A DNA stretch of 9,674 nucleotides from UBA940 sp964464465 (GTDB taxonomy: Bacteria > Bacteroidota > Bacteroidia > Bacteroidales > Rikenellaceae): positions 1 to 9,674 of the forward strand of contig CAYXGF010000061.1 of assembly GCA_964464465.1 (NCBI GenBank), read 5' to 3'. Positions within the stretch are counted from its first letter, which is position 1, and each line of letters starts with the position of its first letter. Made by a program: the position numbers and the translations under genes. The notes under the pieces are model-generated. The model was not told the DNA's origin and did no database searches. It saw only the letters and a list, made by a program, of their open reading frames with translations. Shown in pieces: positions 1-5,912 of this stretch.

Positions 1-1
1 G

Positions 2-91
2 GCGTTCATCATCGTGGATGACAAGGGCAACGATTTCTTCGCCGATTTCAAGCATTTAGTCGTTCGTGCGCATCTTTTTAAAGAGATGTAG
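2..91 (+). CDS. C-terminal end of an unidentified protein (5' truncated by window edge)
   Basis: Only the last 29 codons are present, read in the frame starting at base 2 and ending at TAG 89-91. The other two + frames hit stops by bases 19-21 and 57-59. The first half uses GC-ending codons typical of real genes here (ATC, GTG, GAC, AAG, GGC, AAC, TTC) and reads FIIVDDKGNDFFADF, which looks like genuine protein. The last dozen codons are more AT-rich (TTA, CTT, TTT, AAA). I do not recognise the protein. It does not look like the end of a TPR-type BatC or a von Willebrand BatB, which often precede batD. It ends 58 bases before batD on the same strand, so co-transcription is possible but not shown. 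Confidence 0.6.
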   Translation, partial: AFIIVDDKGNDFFADFKHLVVRAHLFKEM

Positions 92-149
92 TACAATTTT
101 TGCGTGCCTTTTGCGTTTTGGACTGCAAAATGCCGCACATGTATAGATT

Positions 150-2006
150 ATGAAAAAGTTACTGATAACGGTACTGTTGTTTTTGTCGGCCGCGGTTTGT
201 TCCGCGGCTGACAAAAATATTACCTTCGAGGTGTCCGGTCCGCGCGTGGTGTCGGTGGGCGAGACATTCCGTCTGGAATTCGTCCTCAATGCCAAGCCGA
301 AGGATTTCGTTCAGCCCCGCATCGAAGGTCTCGAAGTTCTTGCAGGACCTGCCATGGCCTCCTCGCAGAGCATATCGATTGTAAACGGGGACATGACCAA
401 AACCACTACGTATACATATACGTATGTGCTTCAAGGAACATCGGCCGGAACCTTCGGCGTGTCCGAGGCGCAGGTTACCGTCGGCGGAACCGTTTACAAG
501 ACCTCGGCGTTCAGTATAGAGGTCATCGACGAGGGTGGAGCCGGAGCGGTCTCATCCGCGCAGCCGTCATCGGCCGGAGCATCGTCATCCGCCTCGCAGC
601 AGGCGTCTGTCTCGGGTGAGGATATCTTCGTGCGAGCGGTGGCGGACAAGACGTCGGTTTACAAGGGCGAGCCGGTGCGCGTTACGTTCAAACTCTATAC
701 GCGAATCCCCATGAGCGGGGTGGAGAACCAGCGGTTCCCGTCGTTCAACGGATTCTGGTCTCAGGATTTGAGCGTGGAGGGGTACCAGTGGCAGCGCGAG
801 AACTACAACGGAAAGGTGTACGATGCCCGCGTGTTCAGCGAATATCTGCTCTATCCGCAGCAGACGGGAACACTTACCGTCGAGGCGATGGATTTGACGG
901 TTGTTGCGCAGATTGTCTCCCAGAATCAGCAGCGCCAGTCCATTCTGGATGATTTCTTCGGTATGGGAGCCGATATCAGGGAGGTGCGGCGCAAACTATC
1001 CTCCCAGCCGTTGAAGATAACCGTGAATAGTCTGCCCGAGGGGGCGCCTTCCGGATTTTCCGGAGCGGTAGGCCAGTTCGAGATGGAGGCCGACATGCCT
1101 GCCGCATCCATTTCGGCCAACTCTGCGGCGGCCTATACGGTCCGTATTTCCGGCCGCGGCAATCTGCCGCTGATACAGGCCCCGAAAGTAAAATTCCCGA
1201 CATCTTTCGAGCAATACAACGTCAAGACGACCGAGAGTCTCAAATCGGCAGTCACGGGCATATCCGGCTACCGCCGGTTCGAGTATCCGTTCATCGCCCG
1301 TGCTGAGGGCGAATATACGATTCCGGAGGTCGAGTTTTCATTTTTCAATCCGCAGTCGGCCCAGTATGTCACATTGTCGTCGCGTCAGTTCCGTGTTTCG
1401 GTTACTCCCGACTCCTCGTCCGTAGGCAATGCCCCGACAGGTATAGTCAGCGGCCTTACGAAGGAGGATATCAAGATTCTGGGACAGGATATCAGATTCA
1501 TACGTCTCGGCAATCCGCATTTCGAGCCGAAAGGCCGGTTCTTCATGTGGAGTCCGTTGTATTTCGTATATGTCGCACTGCTCTTCCTTCTTTCGGTAGT
1601 GACCTACATGTCGCTTGCGCGGTATCTCAGAAACATGCGCAACGATACCTTCGTGCGCGGCCGGCGGGCCAACCGTCTTGCGTTGCAGCGTCTGCGTCGT
1701 GCCGGGGAATATATGAAGCAGAGCCGGGAGCGCGGATTCTATGACGAGATGCTGAGGGCCATGTGGGGATACATGAGCGACAAACTCAATATTCCGGTCT
1801 CGCTTCTGGGCAAGGAGAACGTGCGCGAGCAGTTGTCGAGACGCGATATATCGGTGCAGCTTATCGAGCGCTTCCTCTCTTTGATAGCGCTTTGCGAACA
1901 GGCGCAGTACTCTCCGGAGGCTTCCTCACAGATGAACGAGGTGTATAATGAAGGTGTGGAGCTGATATCCAAATTCGAGTCCGTTATAAGAAAGAAAAAG
2001 GCGTAA
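150..2006 (+). CDS. batD: BatD, membrane-anchored Bat-system protein
   Basis: BatD is an envelope protein of the Bacteroides aerotolerance (Bat) system, which also includes von Willebrand-domain BatA/BatB and TPR proteins. Its biochemical role is not established. The 618-residue product has a Sec signal peptide (residues 1-19, hydrophobic core LLITVLLFLSA, likely cut near CSA-AD), tandem beta-sandwich regions, and a Ser/Ala-rich linker at about 130-155. One transmembrane helix follows at about 468-489, then a basic cytoplasmic tail (RYLRNMRNDTFVRGRRANR) and a helical C-terminal region. The early TYTYTYVLQG stretch and the architecture match BatD (BatD/oxygen-tolerance family). The ATG at 150 places the signal peptide exactly at the N-terminus. 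There is no clear Shine-Dalgarno site, as usual in Bacteroidetes. A near match to a -7 box (AATTTTTG, about bases 94-101) lies upstream but is weak. batE starts 7 bases after the stop. Confidence 0.9.
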   Translation: MKKLLITVLLFLSAAVCSAADKNITFEVSGPRVVSVGETFRLEFVLNAKPKDFVQPRIEGLEVLAGPAMASSQSISIVNGDMTKTTTYTYTYVLQGTSAGTFGVSEAQVTVGGTVYKTSAFSIEVIDEGGAGAVSSAQPSSAGASSSASQQASVSGEDIFVRAVADKTSVYKGEPVRVTFKLYTRIPMSGVENQRFPSFNGFWSQDLSVEGYQWQRENYNGKVYDARVFSEYLLYPQQTGTLTVEAMDLTVVAQIVSQNQQRQSILDDFFGMGADIREVRRKLSSQPLKITVNSLPEGAPSGFSGAVGQFEMEADMPAASISANSAAAYTVRISGRGNLPLIQAPKVKFPTSFEQYNVKTTESLKSAVTGISGYRRFEYPFIARAEGEYTIPEVEFSFFNPQSAQYVTLSSRQFRVSVTPDSSSVGNAPTGIVSGLTKEDIKILGQDIRFIRLGNPHFEPKGRFFMWSPLYFVYVALLFLLSVVTYMSLARYLRNMRNDTFVRGRRANRLALQRLRRAGEYMKQSRERGFYDEMLRAMWGYMSDKLNIPVSLLGKENVREQLSRRDISVQLIERFLSLIALCEQAQYSPEASSQMNEVYNEGVELISKFESVIRKKKA

Positions 2007-2013
2007 ATAGAAT

Positions 2014-2775
2014 ATGAGACATCTGTTGATTGTGTTATTTGTTGCGGTTCTCGGACCGGCATCCGGACGCGATTCGAAGGCCGGAGCATTGTTCGATGCC
2101 GGCAATACCGCGTATGTCAATGCGGATTACCATACGGCGATGGAGTATTACGATTCCATAATAGACATGGGATTGCAGAGCGCCAAACTTTATTACAACA
2201 TGGGCAACGCCTGTTTCAAGGCGGGAAAAATCGGTCCGGCGATACTTTATTACAACAAGGCGCAGCGTCTTGCCCCGATGAATGCGGACATAGAGCATAA
2301 CCTTGCCGTGGCGGGGTCGTTCACTCGCGACAATATTGTGGGTGTCCCGCGGTTTTTCGCTTCGCGCTGGGTAGTGGCTTTGCGTTCCATGCTCGGAAGC
2401 AATGCGTGGGCTCTGGTCTCGCTCGCATTGCTGGCGCTGTTCTTTGCCGGCGCGCTTCTTTATCTGCTGCCGGTTTCTCTCAGGCTTCGCAAGACAGGTC
2501 TGGGTGTCGGAATATCTTCCGCTGTTCTGTATATTGTGGCCGCAACGTTCGCTTCCGTCGGACGAAGCGAGGCACTGCATCCGCGGGAGGGGGTAATAAT
2601 GATTTCGGCCTGCGCCGTAAAGAGCGCTCCCGATGCGTCGGGCAAGGATTTGTTCGTATTGCACGAGGGTACGAAAGTGAAGATAACCGACGCTCTGAAC
2701 GACTGGCGTGAAATCACGGTGCAGGACGGGAACAGCGGTTGGATTAATGTCTCATCCATTGCACTTATAGACTGA
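2014..2775 (+). CDS. batE: BatE, TPR and SH3-domain membrane protein
   Basis: This 253-residue protein is the usual partner encoded after BatD. Residues 1-18 form a signal peptide or N-terminal anchor (MRHLLIVLFVAVLGPASG). Residues about 24-100 hold two TPR units (for example LYYNMGNACFKAGKIGPAI followed by LYYNKAQRLAP). Two transmembrane helices lie at about 132-153 and 162-183. Residues about 191-253 form a bacterial SH3-like domain ending with a GWINVSSI strand, the typical closing motif. TPR plus two helices plus SH3 is the BatE layout. The likely role is scaffolding or protein-protein contacts within the Bat complex at the inner membrane. That is inferred from the domains, as no activity is known. 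The gene follows batD by 7 bases and precedes recR by 9, which points to translation from one message. Confidence 0.88.
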   Translation: MRHLLIVLFVAVLGPASGRDSKAGALFDAGNTAYVNADYHTAMEYYDSIIDMGLQSAKLYYNMGNACFKAGKIGPAILYYNKAQRLAPMNADIEHNLAVAGSFTRDNIVGVPRFFASRWVVALRSMLGSNAWALVSLALLALFFAGALLYLLPVSLRLRKTGLGVGISSAVLYIVAATFASVGRSEALHPREGVIMISACAVKSAPDASGKDLFVLHEGTKVKITDALNDWREITVQDGNSGWINVSSIALID

Positions 2776-2784
2776 CGGAACACC

Positions 2785-3393
2785 ATGTCGCTTCTTCTGG
2801 ATGATGTAGTGGCGGAGCTGTCGCGGCTTCCGGGCATAGGGCGGAGAACGGCTCTGCGCCTGGCCCTGCATATGCTGCGGCAGGATGAGCAGGATGTCGC
2901 ACAGATGGTTGAGGCTATCGAACGTTTCCGCACAGGTATCAGATACTGCAAGCGTTGCAATAACCTCTCGGACGAGGAGATATGTCCGATTTGCGCCGAC
3001 CCCTCGCGCGACCGTTCTACTGTTTGCGTGGTGGAGTCTGTCGGCGATGTCCTCTCTATTGAAAATACGCATCAGTATCGCGGTCTGTACCATGTTTTGG
3101 GCGGGGTTATTTCGCCGATGCAGGGTATCGCGCCCTCCGATTTGAAGATAGAGCGTCTTATAGAAAATATCTCCGAAGGCGGCATCCGAGAGGTCATTAT
3201 GGCTATCGGCACCACGGTCGAGGGCGAGACGACATTGTTCTACATTATGAACAAGCTGCGTCAGTTTCCTTCGCTCACTGTCTCGACCATAGCCCGCGGC
3301 ATAGCTTTCGGCGACGAGATAGAGTATGCCGATGAACTTACCATTACGCATGCGCTTATGAACCGTCGCAAGGTCGAGTCGGATTCCGATTGA
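2785..3393 (+). CDS. recR: Recombination mediator RecR
   Basis: RecR works with RecO (and RecF) to load RecA on single-stranded DNA at gaps. It forms a ring-like clamp and acts in the cytosol. The 202 residues are the usual family length. The helix-hairpin-helix is at residues about 11-31 (LSRLPGIGRRTALRLALHML). The zinc finger has C55, C58, C67 and C70 (YCKRCNN, ICPIC). The Toprim domain starts near residue 80 (CVVESVGDVLSIE). The conserved C-terminal region has ARGIAFGDEIEYADELT at about 170-186. The ATG at 2785 gives a standard N-terminus and lies 9 bases after batE, so it probably shares the bat transcript. No separate promoter is visible. No key residue is missing. Confidence 0.97.
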   Translation: MSLLLDDVVAELSRLPGIGRRTALRLALHMLRQDEQDVAQMVEAIERFRTGIRYCKRCNNLSDEEICPICADPSRDRSTVCVVESVGDVLSIENTHQYRGLYHVLGGVISPMQGIAPSDLKIERLIENISEGGIREVIMAIGTTVEGETTLFYIMNKLRQFPSLTVSTIARGIAFGDEIEYADELTITHALMNRRKVESDSD

Positions 3394-3449
3394 GTCTCTC
3401 GCTGATTCATTATTTCCCTACTGTTTTTTGCCAGGGAGCGATTGTCTGG

Positions 3450-3488
3450 AAAATACCGATATCCGCTTTGCAGAGCGGACATCGGTAT
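3450..3488 (-). terminator. Strong imperfect hairpin, probable minus-strand terminator
   Basis: Bases 3453-3467 and 3474-3488 are complementary over 15 positions with a single A-C mismatch, and enclose a 6-base loop. Read on the minus strand the stem is followed by a short T run (TTTTCC, counting the last paired base), as in an intrinsic terminator. Read on the + strand the 3' flank is AAAAT, so it does not look like a recR terminator. It would end a minus-strand transcript coming from the META lipoprotein gene or the short ORF. The short T run makes efficiency uncertain. Confidence 0.5.
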
Positions 3489-3584
3489 AAAATATGGAAT
3501 TATCTACGATTTTACAGTTATGCGCTCCGGCGTAAGCGCGCGAACCGGAGCCTCGCAGAGCGAAAATCCGCTCATTTCATTCGC

Positions 3585-3728
3585 TCAGTACTTTCGCAGG
3601 GCTCGTTTCAGCATCATACGCACCACTTCCACATTAAAAACTCCGCGGTCTTTGCCCATCATTATTATACCTGTCGCATGTGTGCCTATGGACGACACTG
3701 CTTCGGCGATGCCATTATTGCGACACAT
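3585..3728 (-). CDS. Small hypothetical ORF, 47 codons, coding-like
   Basis: I do not recognise this ORF. It runs from ATG (3726-3728) to TGA (3585-3587). Its composition looks like real protein: a small Gly/Ile/Met-rich start (IGTHATGIIMMGKD) followed by an amphipathic, basic C-terminal segment (VFNVEVVRMMLKRALRKY). Codon choice (GTG, CTG, AAG, GGC, ATA) resembles neighbouring genes. A second possible start is the ATG pair at residues 23-24, giving about 25 residues. No promoter or clear ribosome-binding site is visible. It lies 161 bases downstream of the META gene on the same strand and about 100 bases before the minus-strand hairpin, so it could ride on that transcript. It could also be the 3' remnant of a decayed gene, or chance. 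Confidence 0.35.
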   Translation of the reverse strand: MCRNNGIAEAVSSIGTHATGIIMMGKDRGVFNVEVVRMMLKRALRKY

Positions 3729-3740
3729 AGTATGTCATGC

Positions 3741-3814
3741 GGACCGTAGCTTGGGGACGGCGGAGACCCGCTGAAAAGCGTGTCCGTGCCCTTTATGGCA
3801 TAAACCTGCGGTCC
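3741..3814. ncRNA. Possible structured RNA element (nested helices)
   Basis: Three complementary pairs nest inside one another. GGACCG (3741-3746) pairs with CGGTCC (3809-3814). GGGACGG (3754-3760) pairs with CCGT-g-CCC (3784-3791, one bulged G). CGCT (3769-3772) pairs with AGCG (3777-3780) across a GAAA loop, a GNRA tetraloop on the + strand. A further small stem, TTTAT/ATAAA, sits at 3792-3804. On the + strand a TGCTTTTA stretch follows the outer helix. The strand cannot be decided from base pairing because all pairs are Watson-Crick. It matches no RNA family I can name. Nested short helices can arise by chance in GC-rich sequence, so this is a candidate only. Confidence 0.25.
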
Positions 3815-3889
3815 TGCTTTTAAGGGATGTGCAAGACTGATGATTCAGTGCGAATCTGTATATGGCTACTGAGATGTGTCTTTTGCAGA

Positions 3890-4336
3890 TTACTCTTTGG
3901 GCTGGCTTTTGTCCGGTGCCGAACCTTCCAGTACGCCGAGCAGCTCGCCGTCATACAGAAGCAGCAGTGTGTTGCCGTCGATGGTGTAGGTGTCGATTTT
4001 ATCCAGCATCTGTAAGAAAGCGTTTTCGAGTTCCATGTCGGGACACATCATCTTCGTCGCTCCGAGCGGCCCTATCTTCAATTTTCCGCCGTCAGCCTCG
4101 TATTTTCCGAAAAACCGGTTGCATGCGCCTATGCCGTTTACCGATTTGTCCTTGTTGAAAGTGATTTCGAAGTTGTCGTTCGGAGTGATGCCTGTGGCGT
4201 TGACCCTTACGAGCTGCCATCTGGTTTCGGTCAGCGGCAGTGAATATTTTGCGGCCGATTTGTTTCTGCGGCACGGGCAGCATGCTGCGAGAAGTGCGGC
4301 CGCTGCAAGAAGCATTGCGATTCTACGTATTTTCAT
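3890..4336 (-). CDS. META/HslJ-domain lipoprotein
   Basis: A 148-residue lipoprotein with a basic, hydrophobic signal peptide ending in a lipobox LAAC (C19 would be lipidated), so it is expected at the inner or outer membrane facing the periplasm. Residues about 36-140 form a META domain, the family that includes HslJ, a small heat-inducible outer-membrane-associated protein linked to novobiocin resistance in E. coli. Family hallmarks seen are the TRWQLV start, GIGACNRFFGKYE (about 68-80) and GATKMMCPDMELE (about 92-104). These provide the conserved Asn and two cysteines, C72 and C98, that may form a disulfide. Unusually, C20 and C22 follow the lipidated cysteine directly (ACCPC). The molecular function of META domains is unclear. 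It is divergent from ridA with 78 bases between the starts. Confidence 0.88.
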   Translation of the reverse strand: MKIRRIAMLLAAAALLAACCPCRRNKSAAKYSLPLTETRWQLVRVNATGITPNDNFEITFNKDKSVNGIGACNRFFGKYEADGGKLKIGPLGATKMMCPDMELENAFLQMLDKIDTYTIDGNTLLLLYDGELLGVLEGSAPDKSQPKE

Positions 4337-4345
4337 TTCAGTGGT

Positions 4346-4382
4346 TTTGATGATGCAAGGTAGTTAAAAATGGTTATATTTG
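4346..4382 (+). promoter_or_regulatory. Bacteroidetes-type promoter for ridA
   Basis: TATATTTG at 4375-4382 is an exact match to the -7 consensus TAnnTTTG, 32 bases before the ridA ATG. A TTTG at 4346-4349 could be the -33 element, but the 25-base spacing is longer than the usual 19 or so, so the upstream element may be weak or absent. The predicted leader is about 25 bases and AT-rich (AACAATTAAAAAACAG), which favours translation in this phylum without a Shine-Dalgarno site. Confidence 0.65.
4356..4362 (-). promoter_or_regulatory. Weak candidate -7 box for the META lipoprotein gene
   Basis: On the minus strand this reads TACCTTG, one T short of the Bacteroidetes consensus TAnnTTTG, and lies about 20 bases before the start codon. 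No good TTTG -33 element is seen upstream. It is offered only because the gene diverges from ridA and must have a promoter in this 78-base gap. Confidence 0.25.
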
Positions 4383-4414
4383 TATCCGTTAACAATTAAA
4401 AAACAGAATCGATT

Positions 4415-4789
4415 ATGAAAAGAATCATTTCAACCCCGGATGCTCCCGGAGCCGTAGGTCCTTATTCTCAGGCCGTCGAGGCCGCCGGAACGCTTTATGT
4501 TTCGGGTCAGATTCCCATAAACCCCGCAACCGGCAAAATGGCCGAGGGAGTCGAGGCGCAGGCCGTTCAGGTGCTCGAAAACGTAGGCGCTATTCTTCGT
4601 GCTGCGGGATATACTTTCGACGATGTGGTTAAGACCACCGTGTTGCTCGAAGATATGGCCGATTTCGGTACGGTGAATGCGGTTTATGCCAGGTATTATA
4701 CAAAAGACATGCCGGCACGCGCATGCTTCCAGGTGGCCAAACTGCCTATGGGTGCGAAAGTTGAGATAGAGACTGTCGCGGTTAAATAG
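4415..4789 (+). CDS. ridA: RidA-family enamine/imine deaminase
   Basis: RidA hydrolyses reactive enamine/imine intermediates such as 2-aminoacrylate, released by PLP enzymes like threonine/serine dehydratase, to keto acids and ammonia. It protects PLP enzymes and acts as a cytosolic homotrimer. The 124 residues are family length. Signatures are APGAVGPYSQAV (10-21, with Y17), the VSGQIP strand (29-34), and the C-terminal PARACFQVAKLPMGAKVEIE. The last places the substrate-carboxylate arginine at R102, the conserved cysteine at C104 and the glutamate at E119, equivalent to R105, C107 and E120 of E. coli RidA. It is single-gene, with its own promoter and terminator. All key residues of the active RidA subgroup are present. 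Confidence 0.96.
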   Translation: MKRIISTPDAPGAVGPYSQAVEAAGTLYVSGQIPINPATGKMAEGVEAQAVQVLENVGAILRAAGYTFDDVVKTTVLLEDMADFGTVNAVYARYYTKDMPARACFQVAKLPMGAKVEIETVAVK

Positions 4790-4814
4790 GGTGCGGCCGG
4801 AGACGCATTGCAGG

Positions 4815-4853
4815 CAGCCTGTTCCGTCAAGGGACAGGCTGTGCTATTTTATT
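4815..4853 (+). terminator. Intrinsic terminator of ridA
   Basis: Bases 4815-4825 and 4831-4841 form an 11-bp stem with one G-T wobble and a 5-base loop (GTCAA). A T-rich tail, TGCTATTTTATT, follows on the + strand. It begins 25 bases after the ridA stop. The tail overlaps the last three codons and the stop of the convergent exchanger gene. The other flank is not T-rich when read on the minus strand, so it acts mainly for ridA. Confidence 0.75.
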
Positions 4854-5797
4854 GCCAGAAATGCCACGTAGCATGCGACCGCAATTATGCAGCATATTGT
4901 TCTGAGCGTCTTGTTCCGACATTTCAGGATGGGGATGAAGACGACTGTGGCCGCTGCGCCGAAGACGAGCAGGTTGATGACTTTCGGGTCGGAGAAATCG
5001 TACACCCCGCGGCCGAAACTTATTATGTCGGCTATGCACAGTACGAGCATGTTGAATATGTTGCTTCCGACGATGTTGCCTACGGCGATGTCGTAATTAC
5101 GGATTCGGAACAGCGCTATGGTCGACGACACCTCAGGGAGCGATGTCGCCACTCCGAGGAATATGGCTCCTGCGAGTCCTGCGCCGAGATTCAGGCGTAC
5201 GGCGATTTGGTCGGTGATGTATGTCATAAGTATGCTGAGCAGCACGATGCACAGACTTGCGGCCGTGAAGCGGAGCGATATCTGACGTACCGACAGTGTC
5301 GTGACCGGCTCCGCGCTCTGTTCGGGCGGCGTTCCGTTCTCGGCGGCAAGAAACCGTATGCTCGCGGCGTACAGCGCCAGTATGACAGCCGTTGTGATAT
5401 TGAAACCCGAGAATGATAGTTTCAGAACACCGGTCATGTCGAGTATCATCACTGCGTAGATAGCCAGCAGTATGTACAGGATGTTTGTGTGGCCTTTCGA
5501 CAGTGCTGCGCGCGAGAGACCTTTCAGCGAGAACGGAATCAGGAACGCGAGCATGCCGAGGTTGAAAAGGTCGCTTCCGAGGATATTGCCGATGCACAGC
5601 CCCGGTTTTTTTATCAGCACCACAGCGGAGATGCTCGTGAATAGTTCGGGAAGCGATGTGACGGCGGACAGAAGTATTCCGCCCAGGAAAGCTCCCGACA
5701 GTTTTGTGGTCTTGTCTATCAGGTCTATGTAGTCCGAGGCCTTTTTTGAAAGAAGCACCACCAGTGCGGCGGTGACGATATAGGCTATATATATCAT
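4844..5797 (-). CDS. yrbG: YrbG-type calcium/sodium (cation) antiporter, CaCA family
   Basis: An inner-membrane exchanger of the Ca2+:cation antiporter family, probably expelling Ca2+ or another cation in exchange for Na+ or H+. The ion is inferred from the family only. From ATG 5795-5797 the protein is 317 residues with about ten hydrophobic segments. It has the two inverted alpha-repeats that define the family. Alpha-1 has GGILLSAVTSLPE (39-51) and GNILGSDLFN (70-79). Alpha-2 has LGVATSLPE (214-222) and GNIVGSNIFN (240-249). The ion-binding acidic residues E51 and E222 are present. A hydrophilic loop at about 152-172 separates the halves. The frame stays open for 43 more codons upstream, but that extension is not hydrophobic in the expected way, contains the promoter, and is not needed by the fold. 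The gene is alone, converging on ridA. Confidence 0.93.
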   Translation of the reverse strand: MIYIAYIVTAALVVLLSKKASDYIDLIDKTTKLSGAFLGGILLSAVTSLPELFTSISAVVLIKKPGLCIGNILGSDLFNLGMLAFLIPFSLKGLSRAALSKGHTNILYILLAIYAVMILDMTGVLKLSFSGFNITTAVILALYAASIRFLAAENGTPPEQSAEPVTTLSVRQISLRFTAASLCIVLLSILMTYITDQIAVRLNLGAGLAGAIFLGVATSLPEVSSTIALFRIRNYDIAVGNIVGSNIFNMLVLCIADIISFGRGVYDFSDPKVINLLVFGAAATVVFIPILKCRNKTLRTICCIIAVACYVAFLAIK

Positions 5798-5819
5798 GAT
5801 TAATGATGATTCGAGAGCG

Positions 5820-5827
5820 CAAATATA
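5820..5827 (-). promoter_or_regulatory. Bacteroidetes-type -7 box for the antiporter gene
   Basis: The minus strand reads TATATTTG, an exact match to TAnnTTTG, with its last base 22 bases before the ATG at 5797. A T6 run (5841-5846 as A on the + strand) lies 13 bases upstream, roughly where a T-rich -33 element would be, though it is not a clean TTTG. The implied leader is about 15-18 bases. The position sets the start codon at 5797. Confidence 0.65.
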
Positions 5828-5912
5828 GCGTAAAGGGATGAAAAAACGGCAGCATGTGCCGTAAATATATATGTCTCCGATTTGTATAGGCGCGGCGGCG
5901 AAACAACAAGTT

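Larger units (their letters stand above)
3394..3889. other. 496-base stretch without a recognised gene
   Basis: This stretch lies between the convergent 3' ends of recR (+) and the META lipoprotein gene (minus). It is longer than the other gaps in the window. It holds a 15-bp imperfect hairpin (3453-3488), a 47-codon minus-strand ORF (3585-3728), a separate 52-codon open stretch on the minus strand (3689-3844), and nested complementary segments (3741-3814). No match to the -7 consensus TAnnTTTG was found in it on the + strand, nor on the minus strand between 3729 and 3889. The + strand frames across it give low-complexity, basic or Ser/Thr-rich products that look like shadows. I recognise no known riboswitch, tmRNA, SRP RNA or RNase P motif. 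Confidence 0.6.

Noticed and set aside
407..424. Perfect TACGTAT/ATACGTA hairpin inside batD
   Set aside because: It falls on codons for the conserved alternating Thr-Tyr strand (TYTYTY) of BatD, so the repeat is explained by coding.
2035..2664. 209-codon minus-strand open frame opposite batE
   Set aside because: Arg-rich shadow opposite a well-supported TPR/SH3 protein.
3390..3774. Two overlapping + strand frames (119 and 110 codons) in the gap after recR
   Set aside because: Their products are basic, Ser/Thr/His-rich and unstructured. The minus-strand frame across the same bases looks more protein-like.
4808..5416. 202-codon Cys-rich + strand frame opposite the antiporter
   Set aside because: It starts before the ridA terminator and is the complement of conserved alpha-repeat sequence. 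The Cys/Tyr/Asp-rich composition is a reading artefact.
5133..5909. 258-codon minus-strand frame overlapping the antiporter
   Set aside because: Out-of-frame, Arg/His-rich reading of the antiporter, without membrane segments.
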